Below, in pieces: positions 25,691 to 38,410 of a stretch of 64,000 nucleotides of DNA; positions within the stretch are counted from its first letter, which is position 1; the number at the start of each line of letters is the position of its first letter. Origin of the DNA: Luidia sarsii (taxonomy: Eukaryota; Echinodermata; Asteroidea; Paxillosida; Luidiidae). Made by a program: the position numbers and the translations under genes. The stretch is from positions 12,086,300 to 12,150,299 of the forward strand of contig OX465104.1 of NCBI GenBank assembly GCA_949987565.1, written 5' to 3'. Below the pieces are notes generated by a model. That model had not been told where the DNA came from. It ran no database searches and worked only from the letters and a program-made list of their open reading frames with translations.

Positions 25691-26229
25691 TCATGAAACC
25701 CGTAAAATGTTCATGACCGGGATTCATGTGCATGGTGTTTTTTTAATGTTAATTCTTGAAAATATGGGGTTAAGACCACCTAAGTATGGACAAAACCCAC
25801 GAATATGTTGCCGCACTGAACATTTAATGCGGAAATGAATTTCAGCCTGAGCAAGCTAGGAAACATTTCAGGGAGACTTTTTCCCCCTAGAATAGTCTCA
25901 CAGAACTTTTGCCAGAAATCCTTTCCAAAATTCCAAAAGGTGGGAAAAACCTCCCAGATTCACTCCTAGAAATTTGTTATGACAAATGCCAGCCTGAGAA
26001 TATATTTAGACAAAATCACACACGCCATGATTAAATTATGTTGGCCCAAACCTAAACACTTTTTAAAACGACTGTATGTTAACTTCACACAATTTGAAAA
26101 ATAATCTTCTTTTTTTTAACTGAAAAAAAGAAAGAAAAAATTATTAGAAAAGGACAGGACAAATCCACACACCTCATTGTAATGTAAGTATTTTAGGGGT
26201 CCATTAAGCATTCGTTCTTCAGTGAGGGA

Positions 26230-26430
26230 AGATTTCCTGAATGTTGTCAGTTTCTTGACACTGGTGTCGACCGTAAATTGCGGTGATCTTCCCTGGGGTA
26301 GAAACACGTCCAGTCGGCACCAGAGTCAGCAGCCAAAGAAAGGTGTGGTGTACGGGTTTCCTAGCCTTCATGAAGGGCCTACTGTAAACGGCCTGGTACC
26401 CTGTGTCCTTGCAATGTAAAACGCTGAAGT
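26230..26430 (+). other. Unidentified conserved block of both arms
   Basis: Contains GTTGTCAGTTTCTTGACACT and CACCAGAGTCAGCAGCC. It is mirrored at 28020-28235 with few differences. It is open for about 60 codons but no family is recognised. Confidence 0.3.
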
Positions 26431-26949
26431 ATGGTGTGCGGTAGTTGTACGGTGGATCTTGTCTGCCCTTAACAGTAGCTGATTTAATCTGATTAATAAT
26501 TGAAAGACGTACTCAATATTCATATTTAAGCATTTTAAATTAATAATTTTTATTGTTGCCATTTTAATTTCCAAACGAAAGCACCGAATATTCAGCTTGA
26601 AGGGTAAAGCCATATATTATTCATGATTTAATCATATTTAAATGAGTATAACTTTTAATATTTCATGAAAATATGATATTTTGACACTTAAAATGATTAT
26701 TAAAAATGTATTTTCTACTTTGATAATTGAAATAAAGCACCTTTCCCCAATGATAAACCCTATTAGTCAGATTTCTTATTTGAAATTATAAAAGCATGAA
26801 ATTAAAAATAATAAAAATTTAAAAAATATATTATGTTGAAAAAGTCATTTAAATAAAGGTCAGAGGTCAATAGGGCGCCCTCAGGCGTTTGATGGGACAA
26901 CTTTAAGCTATTTAAAAAAAAATCGACGATAGACCGTTAGCTGAGTATA

Positions 26950-27573
26950 GCGCCCTCTATTGAGTAATTGTAGAAATTTCCCAAGTTTCAATCCATTTGA
27001 GGGGAAAATATACGAAAAACAGTAGAGGGCGCTGTTTATTTTTTATTATTTATTTTGTTAAATTGTGTATAGCGCCCTCTATTGGTGAAATGTTGAAAGT
27101 TTTGGAACATTTCTTGATTGAAAGTTCCAAACCTTTCACAATTTCACCAATAGAGGGCGCTACACACAACTTACTCTCACAGTTCCAGTGGTGTAATTAA
27201 ACACGTGAGGGCGCCCTTCTTACAAAATTTGATTAATAAATAGCGCCCTCCCGTGTTTAATTACACCACTTGAACTCTTAGAGAAAATTGTGTATAGCGC
27301 CCTCTATTGGTAAAATTGTGAAAGGTTTGGAACTTTCAATCCAGAAATGTTCCAAAACTTTCACCATTTCACCAATAGAGGGCGCTATACACAACTTAAT
27401 TTTTTTTTTAACAGCGCCCTCTACTGTTTTTCGTAAGTTTTTCCCTCGAATGAATTGAAATTTTGGAAATTTCTACAATTACTCAATAGAGGGCGCTATA
27501 CTCAGCTAACGGTCTATCGTCCAGTTTTTTTTAAAAATAACTTAAAGTTGTCCCATCAAACGCCTGAGGGCGC
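26950..27573. promoter_or_regulatory. Cluster of CTCF-like core motifs
   Basis: Motifs of the form CCAATAGAGGGCGC or ACAGTAGAGGGCGC match 12-13 of 14 positions of the CTCF core CCASYAGRKGGCRS. They occur at 26950, 27072, 27297 and 27414 (minus) and 27019, 27147, 27372 and 27483 (plus). Weaker ones lie at 27201, 27243 and 27560. Further copies are at 19551, 22186, 32236 and 34983 in the long-TIR elements. Binding is inference; the motif may simply belong to the transposon ends. Confidence 0.35.
27215..27242. other. Palindrome spacer (28 bp)
   Basis: AT-rich unpaired sequence at the symmetry axis. It is flanked by paired GTGAGGGCGC and GCGCCCTCCC segments, and outside these by paired GTGTAATTAAACACG segments. 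Confidence 0.9.
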
Positions 27574-30500
27574 CCTATTGACCTCTGACCTTTATTTAAA
27601 TGACTTTATCGACATAATATATTTTTTAAGTTTTTATTATTTTTAATTTCATGCTTATATTATTTCAAATAAGAAATACTGACTAATAGGGTTTATCATT
27701 GGGGAAAGGTGCTTTATTTCAATTATCAAAGTACAAAATACATTTTTAATAATCATTTTAAGTGTCAAAATATCATATTTTTATGAAATATTTAAAGTTA
27801 TACTCATTTAAATATTATTAAATCATGAATAATATATGGCTTTACCCTTCAAGCTGAATATTCGGTGCTTTTGTTTGGAAATTAAAATGGCAACAATAAA
27901 GTTATTAATTTAAAATGCTTGAATATGAATATTGAGTACGTCTTTCAATTATTAATCAGATTAAATCAGCTACTGTTAAGGGCACAGAAGATCCACCGTA
28001 CATCTACCGCACACCATACATCAGCGTTTTACATTGCAAGGACGCAGGGTACCAGGCCGTTTTCAATAGGCCCTTCATGAAGGCTAGGAAACCCGTACAC
28101 CACGCCTTTCTTGGCTGCTGACTCTGGTGCCGACTGGACGTGTTTCTACCCAAGGGAAGATCACCGCAATTTACGGTCGATACCACAGTGTCCAGAAACT
28201 GACAACATTCAGGAAATCTTCCCTCACTGAAGAACAAATGCTTAATGGACCCCAAAAATACTTACAATGAGGTGCGTGGATTTGTCCTGTCCTTTTCTAT
28301 TAATTGGGTTTTTTTTTTCAGTTTTAAAAAAGAAGATTATTTTTCAAATTGTGTGAAGTTAACATACAGTACATTTAAAAAAAGTGTTTAGGTTTGGGCC
28401 AACATAATTTAATCATGCCGTGTGTGATTTTGTCTAAATATATTCTCAGGCTGGCATTTGTCATAACAAATTTCTAGGAGTGAATCTGGGAGGTTTTTCA
28501 CACCTTTTTGAATTTTGGAAGGGATTTCTGGCAAAAGTTCTGTGAGACTATTCTAGGGGGAAAAAGTCTCCCTGAAATGTTTCCTAGCTTGCTCAGGCTG
28601 AAATTCATTTCCGCATTAAATGCTCAGTGCGGCAACATACATTTGTGGGTTTTGTCCATGCTTAGGTGGTCTTAACCCCATATTTTCAAGAATTAACATT
28701 CAAAAATCACCATGCACATGAATCCCGGTCATGAACATTTTACGGGTTCAATGAACCATTTTGATTTGTATGTTACACATTCTGGGTACCAGCATGTTTA
28801 GTAACGCAGAAACAAAAACACCTACTGATTTGCAAATCCAGTTAACAAAATTATTAAAAAACCTCAAATTATTAAAAAACACAAAAAAACAAAACAAGCA
28901 TGGCATATGACTTTGTCAAAAAATAACCCCAAAGCAGGGTGCATGCCTCAAAACCTGTTCTAGATCATGGGTTAAAAATAGCATAAGTGAAAACTATCTT
29001 TTGTGTGTGTGTATTTCTGTGTATCACAGAATGAGACAAGCGTTCGGATGAGCATCATGTGACCCTCTACCCAGCTGAAGAGTGGAACACCAAGACAACG
29101 AAGGGGTCTCCCTAAAATCTCTCTGCAATGAATTCAGCGGCTGTCCAGATGTCCCTGGGAGAGATTCGAGTCCAGTCAAGCTACCTCTGATGTTACGAAA
29201 CTGCCGGTCATTTGTCTTGGTATGTTACACGTTTCGGTCTGGGTACTAACTTACTAGGTACCATCATGTTTAGTAACGCAAACCCAAAAAGAGCATGTAC
29301 CAATTTGCATACGCAGTTTGAAAAATAATTCCAAAAGCTCAAATTTATCAAAACAGAAAGGTATGGTGTGTCCCTCATACCCTGTGCTCGACCATGACTG
29401 AAATAAATATAATTGCCCTTTCTACTTATCTACACGACCGCGATGAACAACCCCTTCATTTCTATTAAATATAATCAAGTAAAACATTTCTTTCTTGTTT
29501 TTTGCTTTGTACTTTTGTGTTTCTGGGCATCACACAATGAGACGAGCTGTTGGATGACCATCGAGCGACCTCTACCCAGCTGATGAGTGGAACGCCAAGA
29601 CAACGAAGGGGTCTCCATCATATCTGTCATGCATTCAGCGACTGGATCCAGTTCTGATGTCCAGATGTCCCTGGGAGAGCTTCGAGTCCAGCCAAGCTAC
29701 CTCTGATGTTACAAAGCTGCCGATGCCATTCATCTTAATGCCTGGTGGGCTGAGCACAAGCCCTGGACAATGACCCTCATGATCTGAAACAAGAAACAAG
29801 GACAACAAATCCATTAGATTTTCAGAATATCCCAAATTAGACATGTCTGTCATCAATGAACATTTCACCCGAACTATGAACTATTATTTATATGAGAATT
29901 AACTGGATCCATTGTAAGCTGCAATAATTAAAAGAGAGTGCCGTGTGCACTCATTGGATGTGTTCTTCTCTTTAGACCCTCCCCAAAACCACTGGTATCT
30001 GGTCATCAGTCTGGCACAAATTTCTGAGCAATGCAAACTACTGTATTCTAAAAAGACTCCAAATGGGCCTTACAAATTTTGAATTATGCAATCACGTTGA
30101 TGCAAGTTTATGCAACCCTTGGGGTTGAGTTTGCTTAAAAATTCCTCATTGCATTGTAATACTTTTCACAAACTCTTCCAAAACATTTCTGTCCAAATGG
30201 GCCTTTTAAATTCAGAGTTCTCAAATCAAATAATGATGCAATTTGATGCAACCCCTGGGGGTTGAATGCGCCAGAAAAATGTTTCTGCATTGCATGTACC
30301 TTTCACAAACTGTTATGAAAGATTTTTGTCCAAATGGGCCTTAAAAATGCTGAATTTTGCAATATCATGTTGAAAGAATTGTATGCAACCCCTGGGGGTT
30401 GAGTGGCGATAATAAACACAAAATGTACTTTGGCATTTTCCAAAACAAGTTTTAAGCACCCCAGATACCAGTCTTTTTGGGCGAGGAAGTAAGTAAATGT

Positions 30501-31979
30501 AAATGTAAATGTAACATGGATGGTTCAAGTATGCCAGTCTATATCATTGATTCTTCTTTCACTGACTGATCAATAAAGCGCGCTTTCTAATTTCCTTAGC
30601 ATAATTCAATGAGATTTTTCTAAATTCACTATGCATTGAGAAGCAGTGCTTATACTTTTCTGTTGTGATCAGTTATTTTTGGAAGAATTTCTTTCCCTTG
30701 GGGGGAAAGACCGCTAAAATCAAAATCATTTAGTCCTTGGGATGTGTAAATTTCAAGTAGTTTTTCGAAAATAGTTTGAATTGCTTTTGGGCTGAAATAA
30801 TTCATGGATTTGCATAGCAGTTTAGACAATTTTTACTCTGCTAAGTTTTTAATTTTTCCCAAGTTACGCGTAGCACAGAATTGTTGCAACAAGACATCAA
30901 GTTGAACATTTTTTTTCTTGGCTAAATTGCTTTCTTTGAAACAAATGTCCTTAAATAATGTGAATCAAGATATTAGCTGGCATACTTCCATCATACCATG
31001 CATGAGTGGTTAACTATGGATACGCGTAACCTGCTACCGTGAACCAAGTTGGATGTTACTTATGCGTTACGCTCCAAAAACAAACCTGGTATTTGTTCTA
31101 GATATTTTGAAAAGCGCGCCCCAAATTGGCAAAACATCTAATTTATTCAGTTGACAAAGCGCTGGTCTGATGTAATTGCATTCAAAACAGCATGTCATTT
31201 CCACCTTTCTGGCCTTTTTTGTGTCTAGTTAACTGAAGATAGCGCGACGATGCATTGATATGCACCAAAATTTGGCATTTTCACAGTTGCAAGAAATGGT
31301 TCTGGCTGTAGATTGATTTATTATTTTTGACGAAACATGGTCCAAATTTGTTTAAGCATTTTTCTGCTCATTTGCTAAATTCAATCAAAGTCAAAAAGCT
31401 GCGCGCAATTCTCAAATTTACTCCAACTTGTTTACGGTGGCAGGTTACTACTGGTTTCAAAGGTTTCATTTCATTCTTTGTGCTGACCTTTTCCAAATTG
31501 CGATGGCTTGTGCTGGCGATTTCACGTTCAATTCTGATTGCGTCTTTTCTTGCTGCGCTGCCTCAATCACCTTTATCTGTTGGCAAATAAAAATGCAATA
31601 TATAATGTCAAAAGGGCTTGATATTCAGATTTTACACCATTTCTTGGAGCATCTACTGCAGGGTACAAATTCTAGGCACCAAAAACTGTTCTGCATTTGC
31701 GCTGAAATATAAGGAAGATAAAAGGTTAAGGTCCAAAACTTGCGCTGCTCGGCTGCAAATAAAATAGTTAAAAATGGTCAAGCACAAAGTTTGAAATGAT
31801 ATCTTTGGGAAGAGGCTACATTGCATATTGAAATGTGTTCTGCTAATACAACCTGAAGACTTTACATGTGACCTTTGTGCTGCATCTATTTGCTATGCAT
31901 AAAGGTCATATGCAAATTTTCTTGAAGGTTATATTGTTGGACATTTCAATAAGCCTCCATGAAAGATGGCCATTAAAGA

Positions 31980-32025
31980 GAGGGCGCTCTTCATATTGGC
32001 TAAATGCCAAATGATGAGCGCCCTC
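31980..32025. repeat. 46-bp hairpin, right arm
   Basis: Mirror copy of the hairpin at 22409-22454, with the same stem and loop. Confidence 0.7.
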
Positions 32026-32215
32026 TTGCTTTTGGCTGTAACTTTCAGGGAGGCTGTTTGCAATGTAGCCCCTTAAACCATGTATGCGTATCCTTAGTAA
32101 ACCACATTGTTAAAATTGTAAGGGGGGGGGAGATTTCAAGTTTTGACAAATAAAAACGTGAAAGGAGATCACTCTGTTCTGTGAATTTTTTTTTATTTAA
32201 AAAAAATTTAATACA

Positions 32216-35016
32216 AAATGCGAGTGCCGGTCGGTGCGCCCTCTACTGTCTGGAATGCTTAGCGACCTAATGGCCTGAGTACATTGGCCAGTATGCCCTA
32301 AGTCCAGCGGCACCAGACTACTGTGCTACTGGCACCCCTCTCCACCAGTGCTCTGCAACACATATTTCAACAAGCTCATTAGCAATGCGAGGCAGAAAGC
32401 CACGCATTGTTGGGAATGACAAAGGCCTGAACAAAGGTCAGAAAGGTTTCACTGCTGTACACTTAGATAGAGATACTTCTGTATGGGTGGGCGGGACGTC
32501 ACTCCCTGTTCGGGCAACCAGGCCACTATGTTCAGACTTTTGGAGGTGAATTTTGGTATAAAAAAAATAAAAGAAAAAAGAAAATGCCGATTCATTTGGA
32601 CATTTCCACAGCGTCACTAACTGAGTCCTTGACCCTCAAAATGAAGACAACTTCAGTCTAGATGATGATTTGCTGATTGGAGAAACAATATTCCAACATG
32701 TCTAACGAGAGAAATATTCGATTCAATTTATTTCTAAAAAAAAAAATGGCCAGATCAAAATCCATGAGCTTTCATGGTATTTAGCAAGATGCTAATTTTT
32801 TCTTTCATTTTTTTGTTCATTGCTTAGGGTCGCTTGAAAAAGAAATAGAGAAAATTCAGAATATTTTCCTATTACCGGGAGATATTGTAGACGACATTGG
32901 GTTCATGTAGGATAAAACTACTCCTAACATTAACCTAATACTATTTAGTACTAATTAATAAACTAAACAGAAAAAACCTTAAATAGGAAGACACTGTTGA
33001 AACAATTACTACCTACTCTATGAATAACTAAACATTTATCAGGATAATGAGCTACACAGTACACAATGATTTGAAATTACAGATTGCGGAAGAAATTCAT
33101 GGTGAATAAGTTACTATTTCAACATTTGCCATAAACAGTATACATTTTTCAGTGAGGATTTCAAATTTGACACACAACTTTTTGGTCGAGTGGATTTTTT
33201 AGGATAAGTTTTGACGTGATTTTTCGGAAAGCAATAGAAACATGTTTCGAGAATTTCTTTAATGTTGCCAAAACATGCGGGAAAGATCTTAGATCTTTTT
33301 GGAATTAAATTGGTATAGATCTAAGTGAATCATTTCCACAATCTTGAACTATACTTTCAAACAATGCTTCCTGATCCCTAACTAAGTGATAAAGGTATGG
33401 ATTTTGAAATAAATTATAGGTACGATCCTGAATTCTAACTCTGACCTCAACCAACCAAGCTTTCTAATTCCTAATTATTGGCAATAAGTGCTTGCATTCT
33501 GATCCTTGATCTGCTAATGTAAGCTAATGCATTATTGCTTCATCCCACAACTGAGAATTGTCATGGTTTGATACAGTGGAAATGGAATTATCTAACGACT
33601 ACAAGCTGCTCAAGTACAATCTAACTAATTAAATGAAAAATGCCCTAGAAGCCTCTAATCTTAAAACCACATCTAGACATTGCTCAAATAAATTAATCTG
33701 ACATTTCTATGATCTACCTACAGCCAATTACCTGACGTCATTAGATTATATTCATTAATTGCCCAGGTTAGTATCCTGAGAAAGTTAAAGGGACTGGTAT
33801 TTCCAAAGAATAACTTACTTTACATTAATTAGTATCCTGTCAGTGCCTACAACACCTGGCCTAATGCTTTCTGAGAGTAACTACGGCTGATAGTTCTAAT
33901 AAATGTTTGCCCTGTCTGACCTATTTGTAAAATTTGATTTGAATCTTCAAAGTCTGGTTACCAATACAAATTTATATAACTAAATTTAAATTTTGCAGAA
34001 CTTTAACTGTTTAAATCTTCGAGATCTATTTTCTAAATGTTATGCTACGGCTGGTGTCTTAACTTAAAACAAATTATTATCTAACAGGTAAGAAACTCCT
34101 GGTCAATGTCCTTTCCTTTGTAAAGATCTACAAAGATTTGCCTTCCCTAAGCATAATTTGGGCATTATAGTTAGAATAGAATTTCAGAAAAATAATGGTC
34201 ACAGTACCTACATTTGTAGCCAATCATGCATTTCAGATTGAAGAATAAGACATGTGATTTGATACGGTTATATTTTTACAACTAAGAAGTACCTATTCAA
34301 TCCTTGTATGTTGTTAAAGCTAAAGATAACGTATAAAAGAAAATGACAAATAGGCTAATTTTTCCTACATTCTTTTAAAGTTACTAGGAGCTTGGTTAGC
34401 AACTACTCAACGAATTAAGTTTAGTTTAGACTAAGCTAAAAACTACACAACCCAATGTCGTCTTTGATATCTCCTGAGTTGAGGAAAATGTGGGTTTTTT
34501 TCAAGTATGCAAGTGAAATCAATGAGTGAAAAAAATACATGTCAAAATATCATTTCTCCAATCATCATATCATCAAATAGACAGAGGTCACCATCATCCA
34601 TCAGGTTCAAGAGCCCCCTCAGATCAGAAGCAGATGTCCTGTAAGAAAAGGTGGTCGTGGAGACCGGTCTGAACAGCGTCCTGATTACACAGGAACAAAG
34701 CATGACGGGTACCAACTTAGGATAACAAAAGATCGAAAAAAGTGCAAAAAAGGGTCCTCAGTCCGACCCAAGCACACAGGCAAATCAAAATCTAAGTGTA
34801 CAACAGCAAAGTCCTTTCTTTCCTATGGGGAATTTGGGGTGGAATTTTGGAATGAGCTTGTCAAATCATGTGAGGCAGAGCAGCAGCAGATTAGGGCACC
34901 AGCAGCAACAGCAGCCCAATGTCACTGAACATGAGGCATACCGACCAATGCACCCGGGCCATTAGGTCGCTTTGCATCCCAGACAGTAGAGGGCGCACCG
35001 ACCGGCACTCGCATTT
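32216..35016. mobile_element. Long terminal-inverted-repeat (foldback) element, right-arm copy
   Basis: Mirror copy of the element at 19531-22219, with the same ends. It is virtually identical to the left copy over the ~250 bp nearest 35016 that I compared. It is about 110 bp longer, partly from a ~100-bp insertion near 32970-33080. Confidence 0.75.
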
Positions 35017-35116
35017 TGCACTAATGTGCATATCTTCAGATTCAATTTTATACAGTTGGCAGTTTTAGATACAATATAAATATAAAATACGATTTTATAC
35101 AATAAAATTAGTGATT

Positions 35117-36415
35117 TGCAGAGTCGCTGACATCCCCACCCAGGGGAAAGAGATGACATGAATAACCATGTTGACATCCCCGCCAAGGGGAAACAAACAA
35201 CATGGGCAAAGATGCTGATATCCCAACCAGGGAACAGAAATGGCATGAGCAAAGATTTTGACATCACCACCCAGGGAAAAGAAATGTCATGATCAAAGTT
35301 GCCGACATCCCCACCAAGGGGAAAGAAAAGGCATGAGTATTAAGCAAAAATCTAAACATCCCCACACAGGGGACAGAAATGACATGAGCAAAGATTCTGA
35401 CATCCCCTCCAAGGGGAAAGAAACGGCATGAGCAAAGATAGACATCCCACTCAGGGGACAGAAATGACATGAGCAAAGATAGACATCCCCACCCAGGGGA
35501 CAGAAATGACATGAGCAAAGATCCTGACATCCCCTCCCAGGGGACAGAAATGACATGAGCAAAGATCCTGACATCCCCTCCCAGGGGACAGAAATGACAT
35601 GAGCAAAGATGAAGATATCCCCACCCAGGGGAAGGAAATGGCATGAGCATTGAGCAAAAATCCAAACATCCCCACCGAGGGGACAGAAATTACATGAGCA
35701 AAGATCCCCTCCCAGGGGACAGAAATGACATGAGCAAAGATCCTGACATCCCCTCGTAGGAGACAGAAATGACATGAGCAAAGATCCTGACATCCCCTCG
35801 TAGGGGACAGAAATGACATGAGCAAAGATCCTGACATCCCCTCCCAGGGGACAGAAATGACATGAATTGCAGTGATTTGCAGAGTCGCTGACATCCCCAC
35901 CCAGGGGAAAGAGATGACATGAATAACCATGTTGACATCCCCGCCAAGGGGAAACAAACAACATGGGCAAAGATGCTGATATCCCAACCAGGGAAAAGAA
36001 ATGTCATGATCAAAGTTGCCGACATCCCCACCAAGGGGAAAGAAAAGGCATGAGTATTGAGCAAAAATCCAAACATCCCCACCGAGGGGGCAGAAATGAT
36101 ATGAGCAAAGATTCTGACATCTCCTTCCAGGGGACAGAAATGACATGAGCAAAGATCCTGATATCCCCACCCAGGGGACAGAAATGACATGAGCAAAGAT
36201 CCTGACATCCCCACCCAGGGGACAGAAATGACATGAGCAAAGATCCTGATATCCCCACCCAGGGGACAGAAATGACATGAGCAAAGATCCTGACATCCCC
36301 TCCCAGGGGACAGAAATGACATGAGCAAAGATGAAGATATCCCCACCCAGGGGAAAGAAATGGCATGAGCAGTGAGCACAAATGCAGACATATTTTCCAA
36401 GGGGAAAAGTGAATG
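35117..36415 (-). repeat. 44-bp satellite array B, right arm
   Basis: About 29 monomers in inverted orientation relative to the left array. A block of several monomers (35103-35290) recurs at 35874-36030, so it contains a higher-order duplication. Some monomers near 35430-35480 and 35700 are shortened. Confidence 0.95.
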
Positions 36416-37139
36416 CTGAGTATCAAAGAACTATTCCCCCATTCAGGGGATAAAAATGTTATGCATCAGATTTTTTTTTAAATGCATCAATGTTGGACCT
36501 GTCCAATAGTCATACAAATAAAATACAGAGTATATATCTACAAGGGCCAATGATTTTCCATTTTCGATTCAAAAACAATGTACATTTTAGAGACTTTGAA
36601 AATTCCCTAATTGTGTTTCTGATCATGATGCAAGTTTTGATATCAGTGAAATTTGTGAGAAAAAATTATCTTCAACTATTTAGTCCATTTGTTGATTCAA
36701 AAGCATTTCTTTGATTTTTCTGCTTTTATATATATACATGTAAATGAATTTGGGTGAAAAAACCCAACTTTGCCTAGGCCCAGTATTAATATTTCAGGGT
36801 TTTTAATTTGAAAGTGCGATGTTTGCCTAGTTCTTTTTATCAAATTGTCCTGAACATACAGTATTGGCTAAACCAAAAAAGAGAAAAAATGTACATGTAT
36901 GCAATAACGAATCACTGAATTAGAAAGGGTGAGTTTCATGTCAAGCACTGAGGGTGAATGAAAAAGGAAAATCATAGGCTCCATACTTAATTACAATAGC
37001 AGGGGGGTGTTAAAAGGAAACTTAAATTTTGGAACAGTCAATATGAGAAGTATTCAGCCTACCCCTCCTCCCCCCAGAATGAATTAAAAAAAAATCTTAC
37101 TGACTAAAAAAATTTACTGACTAAATTTACCAAAATTGA

Positions 37140-37251
37140 AATCTTAAAATTTAGTGGGCCTGACGTTTCGATCCGAGCAGGACCTTTCTCAATGGCCTTT
37201 GAGAAAGGTCCTGCTAGGCTCGAAACGTCAGGCCCACTAAATTTTAAGATT
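37140..37251. mobile_element. 112-bp perfect-type foldback, right arm only
   Basis: AAATTTAGTGGGCCTGACG and its complement surround GAGAAAGGTCC, giving a near-perfect hairpin of about 55 bp per arm. It is absent from the mirror position near 16.9 kb. Related single-arm fragments are at 55465-55500 and 55537-55580. Confidence 0.8.
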
Positions 37252-37482
37252 CTAAGAATTGAAATTCTCCGGAATATATTTTGCAAATATTATTTGCCTA
37301 AATTTTCATGTAAGTTATGACCCCCACTGCCATTTTAAATGATTCAGGATATGCACTCATATAAGTTATAACATTTACAAATTTAAAAAAAATATATATA
37401 AATTAAACCAAGCATAAATATGATTTTTTTTAAACAAGAAATCAAAACTTCCAAAAATATGTAATGTTGGTAAAAAGAACCA

Positions 37483-37505
37483 GGTATCCCCACCCAGGGG
37501 AGAAT
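37483..37505 (-). repeat. Isolated satellite monomer core, right arm
   Basis: Contains CAGGTATCCCCACCCAGG, the mirror of the isolated monomer at 16685-16715. It shows the spacer architecture predates the arm duplication. Confidence 0.6.
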
Positions 37506-37914
37506 GTCTCAAATTTGCTATGAGAAATTGAAAAACTTTCATAATGAAAATCGTCTCAAAATATTTAGGGATTTTGTAAATTAAAAAAAATTATTTCATA
37601 GAATTAATTTAATTTCATAGAATTTTGGTGAAAAAGTCATTCAACAAAGTCACGCGTCTTCGGAGAGTATATTTTCATATGAGTGGTTATCCTGAACCAT
37701 TATTGAATACATAAAAACAAATAACTGGGATGGAATCATTTGGGGAAATGATTTTAAGAAGCAATATTTCCAAGTTCCGGCGATGCAACAGTGTGCAACT
37801 ATATGCATGTACGCATGAAGGTGATTTGACTAGTATATTAGGGATTCATACAAAGTACATGTAGGCTACACTTTACAATGAGTTTTAAAAACTGCCATCT
37901 TTGTGAAAAGCCGC

Positions 37915-38410
37915 CAACAACGGAGAAAGAAATGACATGAGCAAAGATGCAGACATCCCCACCAAGGGGAAAGAAATGAAATGAGCAAAGATGCAGACAT
38001 CCCCACCAAGAGGAAAGAAATGACGTGAGCATCGATGCAAACATCCCCACCAAGGAGAAAGAAATGACATGAGCAAAGATGCAGATATCCCCACCAAGAG
38101 GAAAGAAATGACATGAGCAAAGATGCAGATATCCCCACCAAGAGGAAAGAAATGACATGAGCAAAGATGCAAATATCCCCACCAAGAGGAAAGAAATGAC
38201 ATGAGCAAAGATGCAGATATCCCCACCAAGAGGAAAGAAATGACATGAGCAAAGATGCAGATATCCCCACCAAGGAGAAAGAAATGACATGAGCAAAGAT
38301 GCAGATATCCCCACCAAGGAGAAAGAAATGCCACAAACAGAGTAGAAGACATCCTCGTCTAGAGGAAAATGTAAAGTTGTATTTCACTAAGCTATTCCCC
38401 ACCCAAGGGA
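37915..38410 (-). repeat. 44-bp satellite array A, right arm
   Basis: About 11 monomers, homogenised to a different variant (on the minus strand CTTGGTGGGGATATCTGC and ATCTTTGCTCATGTC) from the mirror array at 15315-16215. Confidence 0.95.

Larger units (their letters stand above)
9430..27214 (+). repeat. Left arm of giant inverted repeat (palindrome)
   Basis: Read outward from the centre, this arm reverse-complement matches 27243-39405 module by module: central MITE cluster, AT-rich block, 24.6-25.7 kb duplicated block, 22.3-24.6 kb unique block, long-TIR element, 44-bp array B, spacer, 44-bp array A, and exon-like cassettes. Identity is roughly 98-99% at 19.4-24.9 kb, about 94% close to the centre and about 80-85% at 14.6-17.5 kb (by-eye comparison of short segments). 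It is longer than the right arm because of a 4.7-kb insertion (9866-14588) and larger satellite arrays. No conserved gene was found in it. Confidence 0.93.
26871..27580. mobile_element. Central cluster of nested small inverted-repeat elements
   Basis: At least two ~105-bp foldback units (27065-27168 and 27289-27392) begin GTGTATAGCGCCCTCTATTG and end with its complement. They are flanked by further AGAGGGCGC-bearing blocks paired across the axis. The units look like MITEs. No transposase is present. Confidence 0.65.

Noticed and set aside
34962..36426. Long minus-strand open frames over the right satellite array
   Set aside because: Mirror by-products of the 44-bp repeat.
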